A DNA stretch of 64,000 nt from Bacteroidales bacterium. Lineage in GTDB: Bacteria; Bacteroidota; Bacteroidia; Bacteroidales; UBA932. Positions 46,930-56,536 of this stretch are shown one piece after another. Each line of letters opens with the position of its first letter. The stretch's first letter is position 1. Made by a program: the position numbers and the translations under genes. Location of the stretch: contig JAGCUV010000060.1 of the NCBI GenBank assembly GCA_017962705.1, positions 1 to 64,000 on the forward strand, written 5' to 3'. The notes below the pieces were generated by a model that was not told where the DNA came from, did not search any database, and was given only the letters and a program-made list of their open reading frames with translations.

Positions 46930-46936
46930 AAAGCCT

Positions 46937-46991
46937 CGCCTCGGAAAACCAAATCTTGATTTGCTTTTCTCTCGGCTTATTCGTAAATTCC
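46937..46991 (+). repeat. Promoter-like palindromic element, copy C1 (degenerate -7)
   Basis: CGCCTCGG leads into an inverted repeat with one mismatch (GAAAACCAAA / TTTGCTTTTC). TTTG (46960-46963) is followed by the same 20-nt spacer as in B and C2, and then TAAATTCC (46984-46991) in place of TAnnTTTG. It is probably not an active promoter. Confidence 0.75.
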
Positions 46992-47013
46992 GGCTGGCGC
47001 CGGGTTTTACTCC

Positions 47014-47067
47014 CGCCTCGGAAAAGCAAACTTCTTTTGCTTTTCTCTCGGCTTATTCGTAAATTAG
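47014..47067 (+). promoter_or_regulatory. Promoter-bearing palindromic element, copy C2 (purA)
   Basis: CGCCTCGG, then a perfect 10-bp repeat (GAAAAGCAAA / TTTGCTTTTC), with TTTG at 47036-47039, the conserved 20-nt spacer (47040-47059) and TAAATTAG (47060-47067) 27 nt before the purA ATG. The -7 box has one mismatch. Confidence 0.7.
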
Positions 47068-47094
47068 CAGGCTGTTCTAAAAACGAATGAAATT

Positions 47095-48363
47095 ATGAGC
47101 AAAGTAGATGTGGTTCTCGGTCTCCAGTGGGGAGATGAAGGCAAGGGTAAGGTGGTCGACGTGCTGACCCCGGATTACAAAGTGATTGCACGTTTCCAGG
47201 GCGGTCCCAACGCAGGCCATTCTTTGGTATTTGACGGAGAAGGTTTTGTGCTGCATACGGTTCCCTCCGGCATTTTCCGCCAGGGTTCCATCAATATCAT
47301 TGGCAACGGCGTGGTCATCGACCCCGTCATTCTCATGGATGAGATTCGCGATATCGAGGCCAAGGCCGGCGACATTTCCAAGAAATTGCTGATCGCCAAA
47401 CGCGCCCAGCTCATCCTTCCGTCCCACCGTATGTTGGACGCCGCCAGCGAAGCGGCCAAAGGAAAGGCCAAGATCGGCTCTACCCTCAAGGGCATCGGAC
47501 CGGCCTATATGGACAAGACCGGACGCAACGGCCTGCGCGTAGGAGACATTCTCTCCCCGGATTTCAAAGCCAAATACGAGGCCCTCAAGTCCAAGCACTG
47601 CGGGATGCTCTCGCTCTATCCGAATTTCACCTTCGACCTCGCCGAGTACGAGCAGAAATGGCTGTCCGCCGTGGAGCAGCTCAAGCGTTTCGAATTCATC
47701 GAGAACGAGGTGACGGTCAACCAATACCTCAACGACGATGTGAAAATCCTCGCCGAAGGTGCCCAAGGCTCTCTTCTCGATATCGATTTCGGCACCTATC
47801 CGTTCGTCACTTCTTCCAACACGATGGCGGCGGGCGTCTGCACCGGCCTGGGCATCGCCCCTTCGAAGGTCGGCAAGGTGTTCGGTATTTTCAAAGCCTA
47901 CTGCACCCGCGTGGGCAGCGGCCCCTTCCCGACCGAATTGTTCGATGAGACCGGCGAACGCCTGCGTCAGGTCGGCCACGAGTTCGGTGCCACCACGGGT
48001 CGTCCCCGCCGCTGCGGCTGGCTGGATATGGTCGCCCTCAAGTACGCAGTAATGATGAACGGCGTGACCGAGTTGATTATGATGAAATCCGACGTGCTGG
48101 ATGATTTCGACACCATCCGCGTGGCGACCTCCTACAAGCAGGACGGCAAGGAAATCAACTGGTTCCCTTACGACGGAGCCGAAAATGTCGAGCCCGTCTA
48201 TCAGGATTTCAAGGGTTGGAAAACGAGCCTGTGCGACATCCGCAGTTACGAGGCGCTGCCCCAGGCTTTCAAGGAGTACGTCGCTTTCATTGAAAAAGCG
48301 TGCGGCGTGCCTGTGCGCATCATTTCCGTCGGTCCCGACCGCGAAGCCGTCATTATGCGTTAG
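47095..48363 (+). CDS. purA: Adenylosuccinate synthetase
   Basis: The product has 422 residues. The GTP-binding start LGLQWGDEGKGK holds Asp14, and GGPNAGHSLV holds His42, the two catalytic residues. TLKGIGPAYMDK and TGRPRRCGW are further signatures. It joins IMP and aspartate with GTP to make adenylosuccinate, which PurB (53962-55257) cleaves to AMP. Transcription should start at the element 47014-47067. Confidence 0.98.
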   Translation: MSKVDVVLGLQWGDEGKGKVVDVLTPDYKVIARFQGGPNAGHSLVFDGEGFVLHTVPSGIFRQGSINIIGNGVVIDPVILMDEIRDIEAKAGDISKKLLIAKRAQLILPSHRMLDAASEAAKGKAKIGSTLKGIGPAYMDKTGRNGLRVGDILSPDFKAKYEALKSKHCGMLSLYPNFTFDLAEYEQKWLSAVEQLKRFEFIENEVTVNQYLNDDVKILAEGAQGSLLDIDFGTYPFVTSSNTMAAGVCTGLGIAPSKVGKVFGIFKAYCTRVGSGPFPTELFDETGERLRQVGHEFGATTGRPRRCGWLDMVALKYAVMMNGVTELIMMKSDVLDDFDTIRVATSYKQDGKEINWFPYDGAENVEPVYQDFKGWKTSLCDIRSYEALPQAFKEYVAFIEKACGVPVRIISVGPDREAVIMR

Positions 48364-48401
48364 CGTTCCCGTCGGTCGCAAGTAGAAATCCATGTCCGCG
48401 T

Positions 48402-49523
48402 ATGTTCTGGTATAGTGTTATATGTGTTTTGCCTTTTACGGTTTGTTTGACATGGACGGTCATCTTTTTGCTGGACGGTCGCAAGGATTGGCGGCCGGAC
48501 CATCGGATGCTGTGCGTTTTTACGGCCGTCAGTACCCTTTTGTATCTGTGTCACGCTGTTCATTTTCTGGATGCCCCTCCCGCTTTTTCCTTGCTGGATG
48601 TGTGCTATGCCGGGGCTAATCTGGCTGTTTATCCGCTATTCTTCCTCTATCTGAAGACGGTGGCGGATGTGAAGGGGGTGGTTCGCCGGGACTGGCTGTT
48701 GCTGCTGCCCGCCGCGTTCGTTTTTCTTTTTGCGCTGATGGTTTTCCTCAGCGGCTGTGAACCGGCTGTTAAAAGCGTATTCTTGTGCAACAAGATTCTG
48801 TTTCCATTGACGGTGCTCTATACCTTGGTTGCCGGTCAGATTCTTCTCCGCAAATACAATCGGTCTATTCGGAATTTCTATGCGGAGACGGAAAAAAAGA
48901 CCTTGGAGGATTTGTCAGTCCTGCTGCTTTTGTTCGTCATCACTTCTTTGCTTTCGACGGTGATGAGCATTATCGGTCGCGACGCCTTTGCGCATCGTTT
49001 CACTTTGGCCATCCCTTCCCTGCTTTTCAGCGGCTTGCTTTTCTCCGTTTGTTATGTCACTTCGCGCCTTCCGTTCACGGCACAGGATATGATGCGGGAT
49101 TTGGGCCTGGAAGCGGATAAGGAGTTTGGGGAACAGGAGGTTGAGAAGCCGCAGGAAGACGTTTCGGTCAGCACGGAAGGTATTCACGCGGAATTGATGC
49201 AGCGTTTGGACGCGATGGTCCGCGAAAAAGAATTGTACAAAAAGCAAGGATTGAAGATCACGGATTTGGCAGCTTTGGCCGGAACCAACCGAACCTATGT
49301 CTCCAACGCCATCAACCAGGAGTTGGGCCTTCCTTTTTCGGAATATATCAACCGCCTGCGTGTTGAGGAGGCAAAACGCTTGATTCGGGAATCTGACGGC
49401 AAAATGGTGATGGCGGCCGTCGCCGAGGAGTCCGGTTTTGCCGGTGAGGCGACTTTTTACCGTCATTTCCGCCAGTTGGAAGGGAAAACCCCGATGGAGT
49501 GGTGGCAATCAATCGAACAATAA
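48402..49523 (+). CDS. Membrane-anchored AraC-family regulator (second copy)
   Basis: The product has 373 residues from ATG 48402; the longer frame reaches into purA and lacks a membrane start. About six or seven hydrophobic helices fill residues 1-230, and the C-terminal 100 form an AraC helix-turn-helix (ITDLAALAGTNRTYVSNAI, then VAEESGFAGEATFYRHFRQ). The plan equals 34162-35259, with the shared segment TNRTY in the first recognition helix. The next gene starts 1 nt after its stop, so it is cotranscribed with the CBM9-like and GH3 genes, which it may control. Confidence 0.85.
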   Translation: MFWYSVICVLPFTVCLTWTVIFLLDGRKDWRPDHRMLCVFTAVSTLLYLCHAVHFLDAPPAFSLLDVCYAGANLAVYPLFFLYLKTVADVKGVVRRDWLLLLPAAFVFLFALMVFLSGCEPAVKSVFLCNKILFPLTVLYTLVAGQILLRKYNRSIRNFYAETEKKTLEDLSVLLLLFVITSLLSTVMSIIGRDAFAHRFTLAIPSLLFSGLLFSVCYVTSRLPFTAQDMMRDLGLEADKEFGEQEVEKPQEDVSVSTEGIHAELMQRLDAMVREKELYKKQGLKITDLAALAGTNRTYVSNAINQELGLPFSEYINRLRVEEAKRLIRESDGKMVMAAVAEESGFAGEATFYRHFRQLEGKTPMEWWQSIEQ

Positions 49524-49524
49524 T

Positions 49525-50175
49525 ATGGGAAAGACACTGGCTATTCCCCTTTTGGCCGGGGCAGATTGGAAAAAGGCGCTTCTGGAACAAGGAACGCCCT
49601 TTTCCGTTTCGGAAGTCAACTGGCCGGAGGCGTTTCCGACGGCTCCTTCCTGCCTTGGGAAAATAGGCCGGACCCAGGAGGCGCTGGCCATTCACTGGTC
49701 GGTTAGCGGGCCGGATTTGCGGGTGCAGAACCTGCAGGACGGCGGCCGCATCTGGGAGGACAGTTGCTGTGAACTGTTTATCCAATTGCCCTCTGCCGCT
49801 GAAGACGCGTCCCAGCCGGCGGACTATATTAATATAGAATGTAACGCGGCCGGCATTTTGCTGGCCTCTTGCGGCCCCGACCGTCACGCCCGACGGCCCT
49901 TGCCGCAGGATTTGCTTTCCCGCATTGTCCGAATCGCCGACGTGCAGGGACCCTGCGACGAGGTCGGCGGCCGGTGGGATTGGACGCTGACCCTGCTCAT
50001 CCCCTACGCCGTGCCGGGATTGGACGCGAACCATCTCCCCGCGCAACTGAAAGGAAATATTTACAAATGCGGCGACAAGACGGCCCACCCTCATTTCTTG
50101 AGTTGGTCGCCCGTCCGCACGCCCCATCCCGATTTCCATTGTCCTGAATTCTTTGGTACTTTTATCCTTCAATAA
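49525..50175 (+). CDS. Carbohydrate-binding family 9-like protein, cytosolic
   Basis: The product has 216 residues from ATG 49525 without a signal peptide. The pattern (ALAIHWSVSGPDLRV, RIWEDSCCELFIQLP, YINIECNAAGILLAS, GNIYKCGDKTAHPHFLSW) fits the CBM9-like domain of Bacteroidales. Usual CBM9 modules are secreted and bind reducing ends of sugars; this one looks intracellular, so it may be a sugar sensor or binding protein. It sits between the regulator (1 nt) and the GH3 gene (1 nt). Confidence 0.72.
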   Translation: MGKTLAIPLLAGADWKKALLEQGTPFSVSEVNWPEAFPTAPSCLGKIGRTQEALAIHWSVSGPDLRVQNLQDGGRIWEDSCCELFIQLPSAAEDASQPADYINIECNAAGILLASCGPDRHARRPLPQDLLSRIVRIADVQGPCDEVGGRWDWTLTLLIPYAVPGLDANHLPAQLKGNIYKCGDKTAHPHFLSWSPVRTPHPDFHCPEFFGTFILQ

Positions 50176-50176
50176 T

Positions 50177-52387
50177 ATGAAAAAATCCTCTACCCTCCGG
50201 GTTCTGCTTGTCTGCTTGCCCGCCCTGTTTCTCCTGGCTTCCTGCTGCTCTTCCGTTTTCTCCGACGAGGCGATGGAAAAGAAAATCGACGCCGTGATGG
50301 AACAATTGACCTTGGACGAGAAAATCGCCCTTATCCATGCGCAATCCAAATTTTCCTCCGCCGGCGTGCCCCGTCTGGGCATTCCCGAGTTGTGGACCGA
50401 CGACGGCCCGCACGGAGTGCGTCCTGAAACGCTGTGGGATCAGTGGACATCCGCGCTATGGACCTCTGACAGTTGCACTGCTTATCCGGTGCTTTCCTCG
50501 CTGGCGGCAACTTGGGACAAAGACCTGGCCCGTCTGTATGGACGCAGTGTGGGTGAAGAGGCCCGTTACCGCAAGAAAAATGTCCTGCTGGGCCCGGGTG
50601 TGAACATCTGCCGCACCCCGCTTTGCGGCCGCAACTTCGAGTATATGGGCGAAGACCCCTTCCTGGCCGGCAAGATGTCCGTTCCCTATATCCAAGGCTT
50701 GCAGAGCAACGGCGTGGCCGCCTGCGTCAAGCATTATGCCTTGAACGACCAGGAGTTCGAGCGCCATCACACCAATGTACATGTCGATGACCGCGCGCTA
50801 TATGAAATCTATCTGCCTGCCTTCAAGATGGCGGTGCAGGAAGGTGGCGCCTGGTCGTTGATGTCTTCCTACAACCTCTACCAGAACCAATATGTCTCGC
50901 ACAACAGCCGTCTGCTCAAGGATATCCTGAAAGGGGAATGGGGCTGGGACGGAGCCGTCATCAGCGACTGGGGCGCCGTTCACGAGACGAAAGGAGCGGC
51001 AGAGGGCGGTCTGGATCTGGAGTTCGGCAGCCACACCAACGGTGTGGACAAAAATACCGCCAATGCCTACGATTACTATTATCTGGCTTTGCCCTACAAG
51101 GCGGGTCTGCTGGAGGGCAAGTATTCGCAGGAGGACCTGAACGACAAGGTGCGCCGTGTGTTGCGGCTCAATTTCCGCACTTTGAAAGGCGACTACAACG
51201 GCTCTTTCTGCTCTCCGGAGCATTTTGCCGACAGCCGCAAGATTGGCTCCAGCGGTATTGTGTTGCTCAAGAATGCGGGAGGCGTGCTTCCGATGCGCGC
51301 CGATGCCCGCAAAATCGTGGTGCTGGGCGAAAACGCCATTCGTCCGATGGTGGTGGGCGGCAGTTCTTCTTCGCTCAAGACCAAGTACGAAATTTCGCCT
51401 TTGCAGGGTATCAAAGATGCTTATCCGGATGCTGAAGTGGTGTATCAGCGCGCTTATCAGGGTGAGCCGAAGTTGACGGGAAACTACAATTACGGTTTGT
51501 ATGACCTGACCGACCCCCGCTCGGACAAACAGTTGCTCGCGGATGCGTTGGCGGCTGTCGAGGGGGCCGATTATGTGATTTTCTTCGGAGGACTCAACAA
51601 GAACAAATACCAGGATTGCGAGGGCCGCGACAGGACCGACTATCATCTTCCTTACGGACAAGATGGCGTCATCGCAGCTTTGGCCGCCGCCCGTCCGGAT
51701 ATGATTTACGTCAACCTCAGCGGTTCCCCCGTCGCCATGCCTTTCACGGACGATGTGGCTGCCATTCTGCAAGGTTGGTATTTGGGTTCCGAGACAGGTC
51801 ACGCGCTGGCGGATGTGCTGACGGGCAAGGTGAACCCTTCGGGTAAACTGCCCTTCACATTCCCGCGTGAGTTGGCGGACGGCCCTATCAAGACCGAAAG
51901 ACAATATCCGGGCATCGAGGAGACAAAGGGCACTTGGCAGGCTTATTATGATGAGGGCATCTATGTGGGCTATCGCTGGTACGACAAGCAGGATGTCACG
52001 CCGCTCTGGGCTTTTGGCTATGGTTTGAGCTATACTACTTTTGAATATGGCAAGGCGAGCCTTTCGTCAGGTACGATGGGCAAGCAGATGACGGTGAAAG
52101 TTCCCGTGACCAATACCGGCACGGTGGCGGGCGCCGAGGTGGTGCAGCTCTACGTGAGCGCTTGCGAGCCGGCCGTGGATCGTCCTGTGAAGGAGCTCAA
52201 GGGCTTTGAGAAGGTGTGGCTGGAGCCGGGTCAGACCAAGACGGTCAGCATCACCTTCGACCGCGATGCACTTGCCCGCTTCGATGCCGACGCGCACCAG
52301 TGGGTGGTGGATGCCGGGTCTTACAAGGCCCTCGTCGCCGCCTCTTCCCGCGATATTCGCGCAGAAGCCTCCTTCCGCGTCAAATAA
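50177..52387 (+). CDS. GH3-family beta-glycosidase lipoprotein
   Basis: The product has 736 residues with lipoprotein signal FLLASC (Cys23). The barrel domain has WTDDGPHGVR and VKHYALNDQE, with nucleophile Asp264 in VISDWGAVH; the second alpha/beta domain (IVLLKNAGGVLPM) and a C-terminal fibronectin-like domain (VPVTNTGTVAGAEVVQLYV) follow, as in beta-glucosidases and beta-xylosidases. It should act in the periplasm on beta-linked oligosaccharides. It is convergent with guaA (11 nt). Confidence 0.93.
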   Translation: MKKSSTLRVLLVCLPALFLLASCCSSVFSDEAMEKKIDAVMEQLTLDEKIALIHAQSKFSSAGVPRLGIPELWTDDGPHGVRPETLWDQWTSALWTSDSCTAYPVLSSLAATWDKDLARLYGRSVGEEARYRKKNVLLGPGVNICRTPLCGRNFEYMGEDPFLAGKMSVPYIQGLQSNGVAACVKHYALNDQEFERHHTNVHVDDRALYEIYLPAFKMAVQEGGAWSLMSSYNLYQNQYVSHNSRLLKDILKGEWGWDGAVISDWGAVHETKGAAEGGLDLEFGSHTNGVDKNTANAYDYYYLALPYKAGLLEGKYSQEDLNDKVRRVLRLNFRTLKGDYNGSFCSPEHFADSRKIGSSGIVLLKNAGGVLPMRADARKIVVLGENAIRPMVVGGSSSSLKTKYEISPLQGIKDAYPDAEVVYQRAYQGEPKLTGNYNYGLYDLTDPRSDKQLLADALAAVEGADYVIFFGGLNKNKYQDCEGRDRTDYHLPYGQDGVIAALAAARPDMIYVNLSGSPVAMPFTDDVAAILQGWYLGSETGHALADVLTGKVNPSGKLPFTFPRELADGPIKTERQYPGIEETKGTWQAYYDEGIYVGYRWYDKQDVTPLWAFGYGLSYTTFEYGKASLSSGTMGKQMTVKVPVTNTGTVAGAEVVQLYVSACEPAVDRPVKELKGFEKVWLEPGQTKTVSITFDRDALARFDADAHQWVVDAGSYKALVAASSRDIRAEASFRVK

Positions 52388-52398
52388 CGAGCGGATTC

Positions 52399-53928
52399 CT
52401 ACAACCACTCGATGGTTGCGGGGGGTTTGGAGGAAATGTCGTAGCAGACGCGGTTGACGCCCTTGACTTTGTTGATGATGTCGTTGCTCACCTTCTGGAG
52501 GAAAGGATAGGGGAGGTCGGCCCAGTCGGCGGTCATCGCATCGACGCTGGTGACGGCCCGCAGGGCGACGGCGCTCTCGAAGGTGCGCTCGTCTCCCATT
52601 ACGCCCACGCTGCGGTCTTGCAGCAGAATCACGCCAGCCTGCCAGATCTTGTCGTACAGCTTCCATTCGCGGAGGGCGTTGATAAAGATGGCGTCCGCCT
52701 CTTGCAGGATGCCGATTTTCTCCGGGGTGACATCATCCATAATGCGTACGGCGAGGCCCGGGCCCGGGAAAGGATGCCGGCCGATGAGGTGGTCGGGAAT
52801 GCCCAGCCTGCGTCCGACGGCCCGTACTTCATCTTTGAACAGCCATTTCAGCGGCTCGCAGAGCTGAAGCTGCATCGTCTTCGGAAGACCGCCCACATTG
52901 TGGTGGCTCTTGATGACCTTGCCCGTGATGTTCATGCTCTCGATGCGGTCGGGGTAGATGGTGCCTTGCGCCAGCCACTTCACATCCTGGATTTTGGAGG
53001 CCTCCTCGTCAAACACCTTGATAAAGTCGCCGCCGATAATCTTGCGTTTCTGCTCGGGGTCGGTCACGCCGGCGAGGTCGCTGTAGAAACGCGCCGAAGC
53101 GTCCACGCCCACTACGTTGAGGCCGAGTCCCTGGTAGTCGCGCATCACATCGCGGAATTCGTTTTTGCGAAGCAGTCCGTGGTCCACGAAGATGCAGGTC
53201 AGGCGGGAGCCGATGGCCTTGTTGAGCAGGACGGCCGCGACGGAAGAGTCCACGCCGCCGCTCAGGCCCAGCACCACCTTGTCTTCGCCCAACTGGGCTT
53301 TCAACTCGGCGACCGTGCTTTCGATAAAGGAGTCGGAGGTCCATTCCCGGCGGCTGCCGCAAATCCCAACGACGAAATTTTCCAGTAAAAGTTTGCCTTG
53401 GAGGGTATGCACCACCTCGGGGTGGAACTGTACGCCCCAAGCCTTGGAACTGCCGTCAAACGCACATTCAAAGGCGGCGAACTCCACGCTTTCTGTGGAG
53501 GCCACCTTGCGCCAGCCTTGCGGGATGGCCGTGATGGAATCTCCGTGGCTCATCCAAATCTGGGAATTCGGCTCGAACCCTTTGAAGAGCGGGCAATCCT
53601 TGTCCAGCACCGACAGGGCGGCCCGGCCGTACTCGCGCGTGCCCACCGGTTCTACGCGACCGCCGTGCGACCAACTCAGGTATTGGGCGCCGTAGCAGAT
53701 GCCCAGCACGGGGTAATGGCCCAGAATGCCGGTCAAATCGGGACGGAAGGCGTCGGAGGCGTACACGCTCAGCGGCGAACCGCTCAGAATCACGCCGATG
53801 ACATCGGGGTCTCCGAAGGGGAACTTGTTATAAGGAAGGATTTCACAAAAAGTGTCCATCTCACGCACCCGACGGCCGATGAGTTGGGTGGTCTGCGAGC
53901 CAAAATCCAGAATGATAATTTTTTGCAC
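52399..53928 (-). CDS. guaA: GMP synthase (glutamine-hydrolysing)
   Basis: The product has 509 residues. The N-terminal glutamine amidotransferase has Cys78 in [12 protein letters not shown]; the ATP pyrophosphatase loop is [13 protein letters not shown], followed by the dimerisation domain ending PPATIEWL. It makes GMP from XMP, ATP and glutamine in the cytosol. It is the last gene of the purC-purB-guaA operon and starts 33 nt after the purB stop. Confidence 0.98.
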   Translation of the reverse strand: MQKIIILDFGSQTTQLIGRRVREMDTFCEILPYNKFPFGDPDVIGVILSGSPLSVYASDAFRPDLTGILGHYPVLGICYGAQYLSWSHGGRVEPVGTREYGRAALSVLDKDCPLFKGFEPNSQIWMSHGDSITAIPQGWRKVASTESVEFAAFECAFDGSSKAWGVQFHPEVVHTLQGKLLLENFVVGICGSRREWTSDSFIESTVAELKAQLGEDKVVLGLSGGVDSSVAAVLLNKAIGSRLTCIFVDHGLLRKNEFRDVMRDYQGLGLNVVGVDASARFYSDLAGVTDPEQKRKIIGGDFIKVFDEEASKIQDVKWLAQGTIYPDRIESMNITGKVIKSHHNVGGLPKTMQLQLCEPLKWLFKDEVRAVGRRLGIPDHLIGRHPFPGPGLAVRIMDDVTPEKIGILQEADAIFINALREWKLYDKIWQAGVILLQDRSVGVMGDERTFESAVALRAVTSVDAMTADWADLPYPFLQKVSNDIINKVKGVNRVCYDISSKPPATIEWL

Positions 53929-53961
53929 GGAAAACTCTTTTACAGGGGTTATACAATGGGT

Positions 53962-55257
53962 TCAGGCGATGCCGACACGGTTGAAAATGTAATCGACATT
54001 CTTGAAATAATAATCCAGGGTGAAGCAGGCGTCGAGTTCTTCGGCGGACAGCAGTCCCGTCACTTTCTCGGTGCCTTGCAGCAGGGTCTTGTAGTCCAGG
54101 CCTTCGCTCCAGGCTTTCATCGCCACGGGCTGCACCGTGTCGTAGGCCTCTTCGCGGGAGAGACCTTTTCCGATGAGGGCGTTCATCACGCGTTGCGCGA
54201 AAATCACGCCGTGGGTGCGGTAGATGTTGGCCATCATCGTCTCAGGATAGACCGTGAGGTTCTCCAGGATGCCTTTGAAACGGCAGAGCATATAGTCCAG
54301 CAGTTCGGTGGCATCGGGCAGGATGATGCGTTCGGTGGAGGAGTGGGAGATGTCCCGCTCATGCCACAGGGCGACATTTTCGCAGGAGGCGGACATATAG
54401 CCGCGCATCACACGGGCGCAGCCGCAGATGTTCTCGCTCGAGATGGGGTTGCGTTTGTGCGGCATCGCGGAAGAGCCTTTCTGTCCCTTGCGGAAGGCTT
54501 CTTCGGCCTCGCGGACTTCCGTGCGCTGGAGGTTGCGGATTTCGAAAGCCATCTGCTCGAGGGTGGAGGCGGTGACGGCGAGCGTCGCGATGTAGAAGGC
54601 GTGGCGGTCGCGCTGGAGCACCTGGGTGGAGATGTCGGCGGAAGCAATGCCCAGTTTTTCGCAGACATAGTCCTGGATGAAGGGCGGGATGTTGGCGAAA
54701 TTGCCCACCGCGCCGCTCATCTTTCCGGCTTCCACGCCGGCGGAGGCATATTTGAACCGCTCGATGTTGCGCTTCATCTCCTCATACCAGAGAGCCCATT
54801 TGAGTCCGAAGGAGGTGATGTCCGCGTGAATGCCGTGGGTGCGGCCGATGCAGGGGGTCTGCATGAACTCCAGCGCCCGCTTGCGGAGCACTTCCAGAAA
54901 TTCTTCCATATCCTTCAGCAGAATCGCGTCGGCCTGCTTGAGCAGGTAGCCGTTGGCAGTGTCCACCACGTCGGTGGAGGTGAGCCCGTAGTGTACCCAT
55001 TTGCGTTCCGGGCCGAGGCTTTCGCTGACGGCGCGGGTGAAGGCGACCACATCGTGGCGTGTCTGCTCTTCGATTTCGCGGATGCGGCTCACCTGGAAGG
55101 TGGCTTTCTTGCGGATTTCTTCTACATCTTCTGCGGGGATGACGCCCAGTTTGCTCCAGGCTTCGCAGGAAAGAATCTCTACTTCGAGGTAGGCCTGGAA
55201 CTTGTTTTCTTCGGTCCAGACATCCCTCATTACTTTGCGGGAATAGCGTTCAATCAT
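53962..55257 (-). CDS. purB: Adenylosuccinate lyase
   Basis: The product has 431 residues. The fumarase-superfamily signature [16 protein letters not shown] holds the catalytic serine loop. [14 protein letters not shown] and [14 protein letters not shown] are the other two conserved regions. It cleaves both SAICAR and adenylosuccinate, so it follows PurC and PurA in the pathway. It starts 43 nt after the purC stop. Confidence 0.98.
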   Translation of the reverse strand: MIERYSRKVMRDVWTEENKFQAYLEVEILSCEAWSKLGVIPAEDVEEIRKKATFQVSRIREIEEQTRHDVVAFTRAVSESLGPERKWVHYGLTSTDVVDTANGYLLKQADAILLKDMEEFLEVLRKRALEFMQTPCIGRTHGIHADITSFGLKWALWYEEMKRNIERFKYASAGVEAGKMSGAVGNFANIPPFIQDYVCEKLGIASADISTQVLQRDRHAFYIATLAVTASTLEQMAFEIRNLQRTEVREAEEAFRKGQKGSSAMPHKRNPISSENICGCARVMRGYMSASCENVALWHERDISHSSTERIILPDATELLDYMLCRFKGILENLTVYPETMMANIYRTHGVIFAQRVMNALIGKGLSREEAYDTVQPVAMKAWSEGLDYKTLLQGTEKVTGLLSAEELDACFTLDYYFKNVDYIFNRVGIA

Positions 55258-55300
55258 ATAAGATATTCTTCAGCGAAAGCGCCCTGGGGGCGCCTTCGGG

Positions 55301-56242
55301 TTATTTTTTCAAAAATGCGAGTATGTTTGTCTCGATGCGGCCTTCCACATCCTCTTCGGGGGCGGGGACAAATTTCTCGCCCGTGATGTGCTCATAGAGT
55401 TCGATGTAGCGGTCGGTGATGCCGGCCACCACCTCGGGGGTCATTTCGGGCACTTTCTGTCCCTCTTTTCCCTGGAATCCGCCGGCCATCAGCCATTCGC
55501 GGACAAATTCCTTGGAGAGTTGCTTCTGGTGTTCTCCCTTGGCGAGGCGCTCCTCGTAGCCTTCGGCGTAGAAATAGCGGGAGGAGTCGGGGGTGTGGAT
55601 CTCGTCCATCAGGAGAATCCGGCCGTCGCGTTTGCCGAATTCGTATTTGGTGTCCACCAAAATCAGCCCCTTGCCGGCCGCCATTTCCGTGCCGCGCGCG
55701 AAAAGGGCGCGGGTATATTTCTCCAATTGTTCGTAATCCTCGCGGGAGACGATGCCCTGGGCGATGATTTCTTCTTTGCTGATGTCCTCGTCGTGCCCTT
55801 CCGCCGCCTTGGTGGTCGGGGTGATGATGGGCTCGGGGAAGCGCTGGTTTTCCACCATCCCTTCGGGGAGGGCGACGCCGCAGAGGCTGCGTTTGCCCGC
55901 CTTGTACTCGCGCCAGGCGTGTCCGGTGAGGTAGCCGCGGATGACCATTTCCACCTTGAAAGGCTCGCAGCGCAGGCCGAGGGTCGCCATCGGGTCCACT
56001 TCCGCCACCTTCCAGTTGGGCAGGACATCGGCGGTCGCATCCAGGAACTTAGATGCAATCTGGTTGAGGACCTGACCCTTGTAGGGAATGCCTTCGGGGA
56101 GGACCACGTCAAAGGCGGAGATGCGGTCCGTCGCCACCATCACGAGATAATCTGAACCAATGCTGTACACATCACGAACTTTGCCTGTGTACTTGGCAAC
56201 CTGACCGGGGAAATGGAAGTCTGTAGAGCGTAGCGCTTTCAT
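55301..56242 (-). CDS. purC: SAICAR synthetase
   Basis: The product has 313 residues. [12 protein letters not shown] near the N-terminus forms the ATP-binding loop, and [15 protein letters not shown] with [13 protein letters not shown] holds the metal and substrate residues. It joins CAIR with aspartate using ATP. It is the first gene of the minus-strand purine operon. The divergent micro-ORF at 56370 has its own promoter; I see no clear purC promoter in the 127-nt gap. Confidence 0.98.
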   Translation of the reverse strand: MKALRSTDFHFPGQVAKYTGKVRDVYSIGSDYLVMVATDRISAFDVVLPEGIPYKGQVLNQIASKFLDATADVLPNWKVAEVDPMATLGLRCEPFKVEMVIRGYLTGHAWREYKAGKRSLCGVALPEGMVENQRFPEPIITPTTKAAEGHDEDISKEEIIAQGIVSREDYEQLEKYTRALFARGTEMAAGKGLILVDTKYEFGKRDGRILLMDEIHTPDSSRYFYAEGYEERLAKGEHQKQLSKEFVREWLMAGGFQGKEGQKVPEMTPEVVAGITDRYIELYEHITGEKFVPAPEEDVEGRIETNILAFLKK

Positions 56243-56320
56243 GGCGAATAGAAGCTGTTAAAATTGAATCCACAAAAATACGCATTTTTTTGGAAAAAGG
56301 CGAGTGACAGTCCGGGAGAT

Positions 56321-56351
56321 TTTGAAAAACAAATAATAATTCATAACTTTG
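56321..56351 (+). promoter_or_regulatory. Promoter of the 56.4-58.9 kb module
   Basis: TTTG (56321-56324), a 19-nt spacer and TAACTTTG (56344-56351) match the consensus, 18 nt before the ATG at 56370. Confidence 0.75.
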
Positions 56352-56369
56352 CGAGTTAAATGTATTAAA

Positions 56370-56516
56370 ATGGAGTATTTCGTCATAGATTTACATGCAG
56401 GGGAGTACGTCGCGCCCCGTATGGATATTTCCCAAATCAACAGCGACGAATCGGTTTTGGAATTTTCCACCATCACAATTGAAGATGGTACGGAAGTCGA
56501 TTGGGGAGAAATCTGA
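56370..56516 (+). CDS. 48-residue micro-ORF, STITIEDG/DWG peptide 1
   Basis: The frame starts at the first ATG after a good promoter and ends with TGA 20 nt before a fimbrillin-like gene. The acidic peptide ends LEFSTITIEDGTEVDWGEI. Of these last 19 residues, 14 equal the end of the micro-ORF at 63744, while the N-terminal parts differ. Retention of a C-terminal motif in both copies argues that it is translated and selected. It has no signal peptide, Cys or membrane helix. The function is unknown: candidates are a chaperone-like or regulatory peptide for the following lipoprotein, or a modified-peptide precursor, although I see no maturase. Confidence 0.7.
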   Translation: MEYFVIDLHAGEYVAPRMDISQINSDESVLEFSTITIEDGTEVDWGEI

Positions 56517-56536
56517 TAGCATTGGGAGGTCAACGT

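Noticed and set aside
46604..47029. 141-residue open frame on the minus strand downstream of the transposase
   Set aside because: It is read through the repeats (32-nt block and elements C1/C2), is low-complexity Arg/Ser/Pro, and has no promoter or homologous look.
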